Positions 31,031 to 38,789 of a DNA stretch of 64,000 nt are shown here, piece after piece. Positions within the stretch are counted from its first letter, which is position 1. Every line of letters begins with the position of its first letter. A program made the position numbers and the translations under genes. This DNA is from Lysobacter enzymogenes (lineage in GTDB: Bacteria; Pseudomonadota; Gammaproteobacteria; Xanthomonadales; Xanthomonadaceae): positions 434,001-498,000 of the forward strand of contig NZ_CP067395.1 of NCBI RefSeq assembly GCF_017355525.1. Direction: 5' to 3'. The notes beneath the pieces are model-generated. The model saw only the letters and a list, made by a program, of their open reading frames with translations, did not search any database and was not told the origin of the DNA.

Positions 31031-31645
31031 TCAGGCCTCGAACGCGTCGCCGGCCAGCGCGTGCAGGTAATCGCGCACGTCGGCCGGCCAGGCGCCGATG
31101 CGGCGGGCGAAGCCGTCGCGGTCGCCGGCGAACAATGCGCGGGTGGCGTCCTCGGCGCCCGGCGCGTCGCCGGCCAGGGCGTTGAGGCAACGGTAGGCGG
31201 CCTCGCGCGACAGCCGTTGGCGCTGGCCGGCGTCGCCGTGCTTGCGCGCCTGCTCGATCAGCTTGCGCAAGGTCACCGAGGCGCCGCCGGGCTGCGCGGC
31301 GAGCCAGTCCCAGTGCCGCGGCAACAAGGTCACCTCGCGCGCGGTCACGCCCAGGCGCGGCCGGCCGCGGCCGCGCGGGGCGTCCTCCGCGGGCGGTTGC
31401 GCTTCGGCGTCCTCGCGCGCCGGATCGCCCGGCGCTGGGCGATAACGCTCGGCCACCGCCGCCGCGTCGCCGCCCAGATGCAGGTCGATCTGCTGGCCGT
31501 TGCGGTCGTCGAACACCAGCAACTGCGCGTTGCCGCCGCGTTCGGCGGCCGCGTGCGCCGCCACCGCGACCTCGGCGAGGCCGCCGCGGGCGAGCAGGCG
31601 CTGGCCGACGAAGGCGGTGTAACCAGGGGTGGGGACAGCGCTCAT
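31031..31645 (-). CDS. DUF2239 family protein
   Basis: This cytosolic protein (204 aa) is of unknown function. It starts MSAVPTPGYTAFVGQRLLARG, has a conserved strand region (QLLVFDDRNGQQIDLHLGG), a Pro/Glu/Arg-rich linker with GRGRPRLGV, and a helical half containing VTLLPRHWDWLAAQPGGASV and TLRKLIEQARK. These are the features I associate with DUF2239. The GRGRPRLG stretch resembles an AT-hook, so nucleic-acid binding is possible. A start 19 codons further upstream is open but would place the AT-rich control element inside the gene. It stands alone. Confidence 0.7.
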   Translation of the reverse strand: MSAVPTPGYTAFVGQRLLARGGLAEVAVAAHAAAERGGNAQLLVFDDRNGQQIDLHLGGDAAAVAERYRPAPGDPAREDAEAQPPAEDAPRGRGRPRLGVTAREVTLLPRHWDWLAAQPGGASVTLRKLIEQARKHGDAGQRQRLSREAAYRCLNALAGDAPGAEDATRALFAGDRDGFARRIGAWPADVRDYLHALAGDAFEA

Positions 31646-31668
31646 GGCAGACGGTCGTTGGGCGAGGT

Positions 31669-31691
31669 AGTAATTATTACCCGGGTATAAT
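31669..31691. promoter_or_regulatory. AT-rich, near-palindromic element upstream of DUF2239
   Basis: The stretch contains GTAGTAATTATTAC, followed by the perfect TACCCGGGTA palindrome and TATAAT. It is sharply AT-rich against its surroundings and sits 24-46 bases before the DUF2239 start, so it is a likely promoter and operator. TATAAT on the plus strand (31686-31691) has no matching -35, so the direction is not certain. The rest of the gap (to 31940) shows no gene. Confidence 0.45.
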
Positions 31692-31940
31692 TTGGGCCGC
31701 AAGTGCCCGTCGCGATTCTCCGGCCCGGTCGTTCGCCGGCCGGTCCAATGCGGCGGCGATCGGCGCGCCCGTCGCTGCGGCCCGTCCGCGTCGCCGCCGC
31801 CCGCCGGCGCCGCGGCGAGGTCGCCGCGAACGCACCTTGCGGTAGCGCCCGGCTAGACCCGCCCGGCGGCGCATCGGCGTCGTTGCCGCAGGCTTCCTCG
31901 CGCGGCTAGAGTCGGCCGGTCTTCCCACGGAGCGGCGAGC

Positions 31941-32588
31941 ATGGCGGCGGGCATTTCGGCCTTGGAACGGTTCGTCCACGAGGCCTTGTCGAACGGACAT
32001 TCGCGCCAGGCCACCGAACGCGCGCTGATCGAGGCGGGCTGGAGCGAGGCGCAGGTGCGCGGCGCGCTCGGCGCCTACGCCGACAGCGGCTTCGCCGTGC
32101 CGGTGCCGAAGCCGCGGGTCTCGGTGTCGGCGCGCGAGACCTTCGTCTATCTGCTGACCTTCAGCGCGCTGTACGTGGTCGCCTTCCATCTGTGCGACCT
32201 GTGGTTCGACCTGATCGGGTTCTATCTGCCCGACGCGATCGAAAACAACGCGTACTGGAGCCAGCGCCTGGACGCGTCGCTGCGTTGGTCGGTGGCATCG
32301 CTGGCGGTAGCGTTTCCGCTGTTCGCCTGGCTGTGCCACGTCATCGACGCCGACGTGCGCCGCAATCCCGGCAAACGGCTGTCGCCGGTACGGCGCTGGC
32401 TGACCTATCTGACCTTGTTCCTGGCCGCGACCGCGCTGATCTGCGACGCCACCGCGCTGCTGTACCAGTGGCTCGGCGGCGAACTGAGCCTGCGCTTCGC
32501 GCTCAAGGCGCTGGCGGTGGCGACCGTCGCCGGCAGCGCGTTCTGCTACTACATCCGCGATCTGCGGCGCGAGGAGACGCAGGCATGA
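31941..32588 (+). CDS. DUF5671 membrane protein
   Basis: The 215-residue protein has a small helical N-terminal domain (1-50; FVHEALSNGHSRQATERALI) followed by four transmembrane helices (about 68-92, 112-135, 150-175, 185-205). The pattern RWSVASLAVAFPLFAWL and RRWLTYLTLFLAATALI is what I know from DUF5671 proteins. Function unknown. The stop overlaps the start of the next gene as ATGA, so the two are likely made together. Confidence 0.75.
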   Translation: MAAGISALERFVHEALSNGHSRQATERALIEAGWSEAQVRGALGAYADSGFAVPVPKPRVSVSARETFVYLLTFSALYVVAFHLCDLWFDLIGFYLPDAIENNAYWSQRLDASLRWSVASLAVAFPLFAWLCHVIDADVRRNPGKRLSPVRRWLTYLTLFLAATALICDATALLYQWLGGELSLRFALKALAVATVAGSAFCYYIRDLRREETQA

Positions 32589-33064
32589 CCCCGGGCTTCG
32601 GACGCATCCTGATCTTCGCCGCCGGCGCGGCGATCCTGGCCAGCTCGGCGCTGGCGGTCAGCATCATCGGCGGGCCGGGCGATCAGCGCGCGGCGCGCGT
32701 GGACCTGCGCCGCACTCGCGACCTGAGCCGGATCGAGGACGAGATCGCGCTGTTCAAGCGCAAGCACAAACGCCTGCCGGCGGACCTGACCGAACTGGCC
32801 GCGCAGCCGGGCCTGAACCTGACCGTCGCCGATCCGCTGACCGGCGCGCAGTATCGCTATCTGCCGCTGCGCAGTCAGCCCGATCGCGACGTATCGGAGC
32901 GCAAGCCGTCCGCGCCGCAGCGCGCTTACCGGCTGTGCGCGCGTTTCGACACCGACAGCGGCCAACGCGACGCCGCGCGCCGTTCCGACAGCGCGCTCGA
33001 CCCGCAGTGGCGTCATCCCGTGGGCGAATTCTGCTTCGACCGCGAAGCTCCCGAGGTCGACTGA
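32585..33064 (+). CDS. Small membrane-anchored periplasmic protein
   Basis: This 159-residue product begins with a single hydrophobic segment (about 6-28) and then a soluble region with RDLSRIEDEIALFKRKHKRLPADL. The helix-then-Leu-Pro pattern is reminiscent of the C-terminal part of type II secretion pseudopilins, but the pilin N-terminal cleavage motif is lacking. Tyr-Arg-Tyr and YRLCARFDT follow, with two cysteines (YRLC and EFCF). It is coupled by a 4-base overlap to the DUF5671 gene, so a shared complex is inferred. Function unknown. Confidence 0.65.
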   Translation: MTPGFGRILIFAAGAAILASSALAVSIIGGPGDQRAARVDLRRTRDLSRIEDEIALFKRKHKRLPADLTELAAQPGLNLTVADPLTGAQYRYLPLRSQPDRDVSERKPSAPQRAYRLCARFDTDSGQRDAARRSDSALDPQWRHPVGEFCFDREAPEVD

Positions 33065-33092
33065 GCGCGAGCGTCAGAACCCGCGCGGGCAC

Positions 33093-33141
33093 TCTGCAGG
33101 AGCGGCGTCCCACGGGATTTGCTTCGGTCACAAGCCGCGAC
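33093..33141 (+). repeat. Interspersed repeat (GGAGCGGCGTCCCACGGGAT type)
   Basis: This 49-base element begins CTGCAGGAGCGGCGTCCCA and ends CACAAGCCGCGAC. A nearly identical copy lies in inverse orientation at 34663-34711. Both share the head GTAGGAGCGGCG and the tail GCCGCGAC with the shorter elements near 54.9 and 58.6 kb. Confidence 0.85.
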
Positions 33142-33245
33142 GCGCCACTCCGGACGCCGGCGCTATCCGCACTCGAACGACCGCGAATACGCTAACGGCG
33201 GGCGAACGAACCGGGCCGCACCGCCACGCTGCGAAACCCTCGCGC

Positions 33246-34379
33246 TCAGTTCGCCCCTTCGCACTCCTGCCGCTGCGCATCGGGCACGAAACCGCCCTGC
33301 ATCACGAACATCGACGACATGTTCGCGCCGGCGTTCGCGCCCGCGGGCGTCGGCATCGACGGCCGCGTCCACTCCTGCGCGCGCTGCGCTGCGCGCTCGC
33401 GCGCCTGGCTGGCCTGCTCGGGCGAAAGATCGCGCGACAGCGAACGGATCTGCGCATCGATCATTTCGCGCGAATTGAATTCGCCGCGGCCGCGCGGGCC
33501 GCGGCCCGGACCGGTCGGCGCGGCGCCGCCGGCGTCCTGCGCCGGCAGCGAGTCGCGCAATTGCAGGAACAGCGCCAGCGATTCCACCGGATCGGTCTGC
33601 ACCGACTGGCCGAGGAAATTGCGCCGCATGCCCTCGCGCTGCGGCGAATAGGCGTAGGCCAGCGACGCCAGCATGCGCGCGTCGCCGCGCTGGGCGGCGG
33701 CGCGGGCGATGGATTCGGCTTCGCCGCGATACGTCGCCAGCCCGGGCAGATTGTCGAGCACGTCCTGATAGCGGAACGCATTGCCGCTGGCGTAGTGGCG
33801 CATCGCCGCCGGCACCCCGGCCAGCGCGGCGCGGCGCCAATACGCGGCGCGTTGTTCGGCGCTGATCGGCGGCACCTGCGCGCAGTGCTCGGACTGGGTC
33901 AGCAGACGCTCGGTCATGCCCTGATAGCTCTCGGCCATGCGCTGGCGCTGGTCGCGCTGCTGCTGGGTGTCCTGCGGCATGCTCTCGAGCTGGCGTTCGA
34001 ACATGTCCAGATTGTTCTCGGCGCCGGCCAGGCGCGTGCGCAGGCCCTCGCAGTACTCCATTTCGGCGGCGAGGCGGCAGGCGGCGGCGGGTTCGCTGGC
34101 GGCGCGGCGTTGCAGTTCCGGCAGGATCAGCCGCAGCGGCGTTTCGGTCGACGGCAGCGGCCGCGCGGTGCCGGCGTCGTAGCGCGGAATCGTCGCGGCC
34201 GCGCGCGGCGCGGCGCCCGCTGCAGGCTTGGACGCTTCGGCCGCGGGCGCGACGGCGGCCTGCGCGGGCGGCGGCGTATCGGCGCCGCTGCGGCGGCCCC
34301 AGTAGTACATGCCGGCGCCGGTCGCGGCGAGCGCGACCAGCCAGATCAGCGAGCGTCCATGCTTGAGCGTTGCGGTCAT
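33246..34379 (-). CDS. Membrane-anchored Sel1-like repeat protein
   Basis: The 377-residue protein has an N-terminal anchor (about 10-25, SLIWLVALAATGAGMYYWG), a Pro/Ala-rich spacer, a predicted coiled-coil part (about 80-160, many Gln/Arg/Glu) and a helical part with an AAYWRRAALAGVPAAMRHYA unit that resembles Sel1/TPR repeats. It ends with a low-complexity Asn/Ala/Gly tail. The chosen ATG (MTATLKHGRS) precedes the anchor; longer frames add Arg-rich sequence. Function unknown; a periplasmic scaffold is a guess from the layout. It is bracketed by the inverted interspersed repeats at 33.1 and 34.7 kb. Confidence 0.65.
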   Translation of the reverse strand: MTATLKHGRSLIWLVALAATGAGMYYWGRRSGADTPPPAQAAVAPAAEASKPAAGAAPRAAATIPRYDAGTARPLPSTETPLRLILPELQRRAASEPAAACRLAAEMEYCEGLRTRLAGAENNLDMFERQLESMPQDTQQQRDQRQRMAESYQGMTERLLTQSEHCAQVPPISAEQRAAYWRRAALAGVPAAMRHYASGNAFRYQDVLDNLPGLATYRGEAESIARAAAQRGDARMLASLAYAYSPQREGMRRNFLGQSVQTDPVESLALFLQLRDSLPAQDAGGAAPTGPGRGPRGRGEFNSREMIDAQIRSLSRDLSPEQASQARERAAQRAQEWTRPSMPTPAGANAGANMSSMFVMQGGFVPDAQRQECEGAN

Positions 34380-34662
34380 CGTTGCGCTATGGCTGCGGCC
34401 GGGGTTCCGAATCATAAGCAGATTCGGCCTTGCGTGCGGGGCGCTGCGTACGGGGCGGGGCGCGCGCGGCCGGCGGCGCGCGCGGCCGCGGCGGGACTGC
34501 GCTTTCTGACAGGTCCCATTGGCAGCGCCGGCGGACGCGGCCAAGCTGCGCGACGAACCTCCCTCTGCCGGCGGCGGCCAGGACGGCCGTCGCCGGTTTT
34601 ATCTGCGCAGTGGCGCATGGTTTTGGCTGCGTTGCGGGTTTCGCCGTAGTCGGGGTGGCGCG

Positions 34663-34711
34663 GTCGCGGCTTGTGACCGAAGGAAATCCCGTGGGACGCC
34701 GCTCCTACAGG
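34663..34711 (-). repeat. Interspersed repeat, inverse copy
   Basis: This is the inverse copy of the element at 33093-33141, with only a few differences. The pair flanks the Sel1-like gene at a distance of about 1.5 kb. No target-site duplication or transposase is visible. The rest of 34380-34783 shows no gene. Confidence 0.85.
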
Positions 34712-34783
34712 AGGGGCCGGAAGCATCGGGGCTGAGGCGCAACCGGTACTGAAAGGCCGAAGGCTCCGCCGATACCGCGGCGA

Positions 34784-35536
34784 TCAGAAGATGTAGCCGC
34801 CGTTGACGCGCAGCACTTGCGAGTTCACCCACTGGCCGTCGGGCCCGACCAGGAACGCGACCGCGGCGGCGATTTCCTCCGGCGTGCCGAGCCGCTCCAG
34901 CGGCGCCAGCGACTGGAAATGGGCGATCTGCTCCGCGGTCTTGCCGTTGAGGAACAACTCGGTGGCGACCGGGCCCGGCGCGACCGCGTTGACGGTGATG
35001 TTGCGTCCGCGCAGTTCGTTGGCGAGCACGTGCACCAGTCCTTCGACGCCGGCCTTGGACGCGATGTACGGGCCGTAGTTGGGAAAGGCCTTGCCGATCA
35101 CGCTGGTCGACAGCGCGACGATGCGGCCGCCGTCGCCGAGGTGTTCCGACGCCAGCCCCAACACGATGAAGCTGCCGCGCAGGTTGGTGGCGATGACGCG
35201 GTCGAATTCGGCCAGATCGCCGCCGTGGACCGGCACGTACGGCATCACCCCGGCGCTGTTGACCACCGCGTCGAGACGGCCGAACGCGGCCTTGGCGGTG
35301 GCGAACACGCGGCGCATGCCGTCGGCGTCGGCGACGTCGCCTTGCAGCGCGACGGCGCGGCCGCCGGCGGCTTCGATCTGCGCCACGACCGCGTCGGCCG
35401 CGGCGACGTTGCCGGCGTAGTTCACCGCGACGGCGTAACCGTCGGCGGCCAGGCGCAGGGCGATGGCGCGGCCGATGCCGCGCGAGGCGCCGGTGACGAG
35501 CGCGGCCGGGGTGGGGGCGGTGGTGGGGGCGGACAT
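34784..35536 (-). CDS. SDR family NAD(P)-dependent oxidoreductase
   Basis: This classical short-chain dehydrogenase (250 aa) has cofactor motif TGASRGIG at 15-22, NSAG (an NNAG variant) at 93-96, the serine at 143/145, and the catalytic Tyr157-Lys161 (YIASK). The C-terminus ends in VLRVNGGYIF, as in the 3-oxoacyl-ACP reductase-like group. The substrate is unknown. GGAG lies 7 bases before the ATG. It is divergent from a LysR-type regulator, which very likely controls it through the palindrome between them. Confidence 0.9.
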   Translation of the reverse strand: MSAPTTAPTPAALVTGASRGIGRAIALRLAADGYAVAVNYAGNVAAADAVVAQIEAAGGRAVALQGDVADADGMRRVFATAKAAFGRLDAVVNSAGVMPYVPVHGGDLAEFDRVIATNLRGSFIVLGLASEHLGDGGRIVALSTSVIGKAFPNYGPYIASKAGVEGLVHVLANELRGRNITVNAVAPGPVATELFLNGKTAEQIAHFQSLAPLERLGTPEEIAAAVAFLVGPDGQWVNSQVLRVNGGYIF

Positions 35537-35630
35537 GGCGGACTCCGGTTCGGATGGGAGGAGGAAGCCCCGGTCTGGCGGGGTTGGACGCAGTGTGCGC
35601 GTTGGTCTGGGCTGGATAAATCGGCTTGGA

Positions 35631-35657
35631 TTGGCAATACAATTCAAGAATCGCCAA
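35631..35657. promoter_or_regulatory. LysR-type operator between the SDR gene and its regulator
   Basis: TTGGC at 35631 and GCCAA ending at 35657 bound a 27-bp dyad that also matches at inner positions (AT near the left arm, AT near the right). This fits the T-N11-A style of LysR sites. It lies 25 bases before the regulator ATG and about 95 bases before the SDR start. Confidence 0.65.
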
Positions 35658-35681
35658 CAATCGAGCCGCCGGAGCCCGCCG

Positions 35682-36620
35682 ATGGACCGCCTCGACACCC
35701 TGCGCCTGTTCGTCCGCATCGTCGAACTCGGCAGCTTCAGCCGCGCCGCCGCGGTGCTCGACCTGCCGCGCGCCAGCGCCACCCATGCGATCAAGCAGCT
35801 CGAAGCGCGGCTCGGCGTGCGCCTGCTCGAACGCACCACCCGGCAAGTGCGGCCCACGCTCGACGGGCAGGCGTATTACGAACGCTGCGTGCACGTGCTG
35901 GCCGAGCTCGACGATGCCGACGCCGCGCTGGCCCAGGCGGCCGGCGATCCGCGCGGCACCTTGCGCATCGACCTGCACGGCATCCATGCCACCGGCATCG
36001 TGTTGCCGCGCATCGACGAGTTCCATGCGCGCTATCCGCGCATCGCGCTGGAAGTCAGCAGTGGCGACCGCCTCGTCGATCTGGTGCGCGAGGGCATCGA
36101 CTGCGTGGTGCGTTCGGGCGTGCCGCGCGATTCGAGCCTGGTGGCGCGCCGGATCGCGACCATGCCCGAGGTGGTGTGCGCGAGCCCGGAGTATCTGCAA
36201 CGCTACGGCGCGCCGCAGCACCCGGACGAACTGAGCGGACACCGCGCGGTCGGCTTCTTCGCCAGCGACCGCGACCTGCGCTATCCGTTCGAACTGACCG
36301 TCGACGGCGCGCTGCGCGAATACCAACTGGACAGCTGGATCAACGTCAACGACGCAGGCTGCTACGTCGCCGCCGCGTTGCGCGGCTGCGGGCTGATCCA
36401 GCTGCCGCGTCATGGCGTGCAGGCGCATCTGGACGACGGCCGGCTGATCGAAGTACTCGGCGCTTACGCGAGTCCCGGCGTGTCGGCGTGGGCGATGTAC
36501 CCGCAGCACCGGCAACTGTCGCCGCGGGTGCGCGCGTTCGTCGATTGGGTCGCGGGCGTGTTCGCCGACAAGTTCGGCGCGACGGATTCGGCGCGCGCGG
36601 CTGGCGCGGCTACGGGCTGA
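35682..36620 (+). CDS. LysR family transcriptional regulator (SDR neighbour)
   Basis: LysR-type regulator (312 aa) with the winged helix-turn-helix at about 1-60 (GSFSRAAAVLDLPRASATHA) and a periplasmic-binding-like effector domain (about 88-295). ATG at 35682 follows GGAG by 8 bases. An upstream frame is open, but it overlaps the operator and the SDR gene. It is divergent from the SDR gene, the standard arrangement for a regulator of its neighbour. The inducer is unknown. Confidence 0.9.
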   Translation: MDRLDTLRLFVRIVELGSFSRAAAVLDLPRASATHAIKQLEARLGVRLLERTTRQVRPTLDGQAYYERCVHVLAELDDADAALAQAAGDPRGTLRIDLHGIHATGIVLPRIDEFHARYPRIALEVSSGDRLVDLVREGIDCVVRSGVPRDSSLVARRIATMPEVVCASPEYLQRYGAPQHPDELSGHRAVGFFASDRDLRYPFELTVDGALREYQLDSWINVNDAGCYVAAALRGCGLIQLPRHGVQAHLDDGRLIEVLGAYASPGVSAWAMYPQHRQLSPRVRAFVDWVAGVFADKFGATDSARAAGAATG

Positions 36621-36677
36621 ACTGCGCGTGCGTGGCGCGTCGGTTCGCGCCGACGCGGCCGCAACCGGGCTGCTGGC

Positions 36678-37619
36678 TCAGGCCGACGCGCCGACCGCGG
36701 CCGACAGCCGCGGCCGCTGTTCGCTCAGCGCATCGATCAGCGCGCGCAGCCCCGGCGACACATGGCGATGGCCCGGGTAGTACAGGCACAGCCCCGGCGA
36801 CGGCGGGCACCAGTCCTGCAGCACCCGTTCGAGCCGGCCGTCGCGCAGCGCATCGGCGGCGAGGTGGTCGGACACGAAGGCGATGCCGATGCCGTCGATC
36901 GCCGCCTCGACCATCAGCGGCTGGTCGGTCAGGGTCAGCGGGCCGGCGACGTTGATCCGCTCGACCGCGCCGTGGCGTTCGAATTCCCAGCGATAGATCG
37001 CGCCGCTTTCGAAGCGGAAGCGGATGCAGTCGTGACCATGCAGGTCCTGCGGCACCTGCGGCCGGCCGCGCGCGGCCAGGTAGGCCGGCGAGGCGAGGGC
37101 GGCGAAGCGCACCTGGTCGAGCACGCTGACCGCGACCATGTCCTGGGCGACCGCTTCGGCCAGGCGGATGCCGGCGTCGAAGCCGTCGCCGACGATGTCG
37201 CTGAGGCGGCCGTCGCTGACGATGTCCAGATGCAACTGCGGGTGCTCGCGCAGGAAGCGCGCCAGCATCGGCTTGAGCACCAGCCGGATCGCGCCTTCGC
37301 TGGCGTTGATCCGGACCGTGCCGCGCGGGGTGCCGCGGTGGTCCTCGATGTCCAGCACCGCGTCCTCGATCGCCGCCATCGCCGGACGCAGCCGGGCCAG
37401 CAGGCGTTCGCCGGCGTCGGTCAGCGCCATGCTGCGGGTGGTGCGGTTGAACAGGCGCACGCCCAGGCGCTGCTCCAGCGCCTTGACCGAATGGCTGATC
37501 GCCGACGGCGTGAGTTCGAGTTCGGCCGCCGCGGCGCGGAAGCTGCGCTGGTTCGCGACCGCCAGGAACACGCTGTAGGCGGCGAGGTCGCTGCTCTTGG
37601 ATTGGTGAGTGGTTTTCAT
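36678..37619 (-). CDS. LysR family transcriptional regulator (alcohol dehydrogenase neighbour)
   Basis: Second LysR-type regulator (313 aa), with helix-turn-helix at about 10-65 (RSFRAAAAELELTPSAISHS) and effector domain beyond residue 90. ATG at 37619 (MKTTHQSK) was chosen. An in-frame ATG 13 codons upstream would run through the palindromic site and is less likely. It is divergent from a zinc alcohol dehydrogenase and convergent with the first LysR gene. Confidence 0.9.
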   Translation of the reverse strand: MKTTHQSKSSDLAAYSVFLAVANQRSFRAAAAELELTPSAISHSVKALEQRLGVRLFNRTTRSMALTDAGERLLARLRPAMAAIEDAVLDIEDHRGTPRGTVRINASEGAIRLVLKPMLARFLREHPQLHLDIVSDGRLSDIVGDGFDAGIRLAEAVAQDMVAVSVLDQVRFAALASPAYLAARGRPQVPQDLHGHDCIRFRFESGAIYRWEFERHGAVERINVAGPLTLTDQPLMVEAAIDGIGIAFVSDHLAADALRDGRLERVLQDWCPPSPGLCLYYPGHRHVSPGLRALIDALSEQRPRLSAAVGASA

Positions 37620-37634
37620 CTTGGCATCCAGGAT

Positions 37635-37653
37635 TGGCGAGATTGTCTCGCCA
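37635..37653. promoter_or_regulatory. Perfect palindrome between LysR gene and alcohol dehydrogenase
   Basis: TGGCGAGA and TCTCGCCA form a perfect 8-bp inverted repeat around TTG. It lies 15 bases upstream of the LysR start and 58 bases before the dehydrogenase ATG, so it is the likely operator for both genes. The half-site resembles TTGGCAAT of the other LysR operator. Confidence 0.7.
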
Positions 37654-37711
37654 GTCAACGCTGCCTAGGCTGACCGGGTCCGTCCTTCCCCCTATGCCCA
37701 GGAGCGAACCC

Positions 37712-38743
37712 ATGAAGATGAAAGCAGTCGTGATGACCGGCGCCGGCCGTCCCTGGGAAGTCCGCGAGGTGCCGGTGCCCGCGCTCGAAGCGGGGCAGGT
37801 GCTGGTGCGCGTGCACGCCTCGGGCATGTGCTACACCGACGTGTGGGCGACCCAGGGCTACGGCGGCGACATTTATCCGCAAACCCCGGGGCACGAAGTC
37901 GTCGGCGAAGTGGTCGAGGTCGGCGCCGGCGTGCGCAGCCGGCAAGTCGGCGACCGGGTCGGCACGACCTGGGTGCAATCGGCCTGCGGGCGCTGCCCGT
38001 ATTGCCGGCAGAACCGGCCGCTGAGCGGCCAGACCGCGGTCAACTGCGCGGCGCCGCGCACCACCGGCTTCGCCGCCCAGGGCGGCCACGCCGAGTACAT
38101 CGCCATCGCCGCCGAAGGCACGGTGTTGTTGCCGGACGGTCTGGCCTACACCGACGCCGCGCCGATGATGTGCGCCGGCTACACCACCTGGAGCGGCCTG
38201 CGCGACGCGCAACCGCAGCCGCACGAGCGCATCGCCGTGCTCGGCATCGGCGGCCTCGGGCATGTCGCGCTGCAGCTGTCCAAGGCCTGCGGCTACGAGA
38301 CCGTCGCGTTGACCCATTCGCCGGACAAGCACGCGCTGGCGAAGGAACTCGGCGCCGACCACGTCGTCGCCGACGGCAAACAGCTGCGCGAGATCGGCGG
38401 CGCCGACGTGCTGCTGGTCGCCAGCAACGATTTCGATTCCGCGCAGGAAGCCGTGGCCGGCGTGCGCGTGGACGGGCGCATCGTGCTGTGCGGACTCGAC
38501 TTCAGCAAACCGTTTTCGATTTCGTCGGAAGGCGTGCCGTTCCACATGATGCGCCAGCGCGTGATCGGCTCGACCCACGGCGGCCAGCGCTATCTGAGCG
38601 AAGTGCTGGAGCTGGCCGCGGAGGGCAAGGTCAAGCCGATCGTCGAGACCTTCAGCCTGGATCGCGCCAACGAGGCTTACGACCGGCTCGCGTCCGGCAA
38701 GATGCGTTTCCGCGGCGTGTTCACGCCGTCGCAGAACGCCTGA
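37712..38743 (+). CDS. Zinc-dependent alcohol dehydrogenase
   Basis: Medium-chain zinc dehydrogenase (343 aa). Catalytic zinc ligands are Cys40, His61 (GHE) and Cys154; the structural zinc site is Cys92, Cys95, Cys98 and Cys112. The Rossmann motif GIGGLG is at 178-183. Such enzymes oxidise alcohols or reduce aldehydes with NAD(P)H; the exact substrate cannot be read from sequence. GGAG lies 7 bases before the ATG. Transcription probably answers to the divergent LysR regulator. Confidence 0.9.
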   Translation: MKMKAVVMTGAGRPWEVREVPVPALEAGQVLVRVHASGMCYTDVWATQGYGGDIYPQTPGHEVVGEVVEVGAGVRSRQVGDRVGTTWVQSACGRCPYCRQNRPLSGQTAVNCAAPRTTGFAAQGGHAEYIAIAAEGTVLLPDGLAYTDAAPMMCAGYTTWSGLRDAQPQPHERIAVLGIGGLGHVALQLSKACGYETVALTHSPDKHALAKELGADHVVADGKQLREIGGADVLLVASNDFDSAQEAVAGVRVDGRIVLCGLDFSKPFSISSEGVPFHMMRQRVIGSTHGGQRYLSEVLELAAEGKVKPIVETFSLDRANEAYDRLASGKMRFRGVFTPSQNA

Positions 38744-38789
38744 AGCGCAGTCGGCGCCGTCCGCTGCGGCGGGCGGCGCCGTGCGCGGT

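Noticed and set aside
31686..31691. TATAAT on the plus strand as promoter of a rightward gene
   Set aside because: No -35 element at proper distance, and the frame that follows (31703-31909) is Arg-rich noise.
32192..32584. N-terminal extension of the small anchored protein at 32585
   Set aside because: The extension overlaps the DUF5671 gene completely; the ATGA overlap and hydrophobic anchor support the later start.
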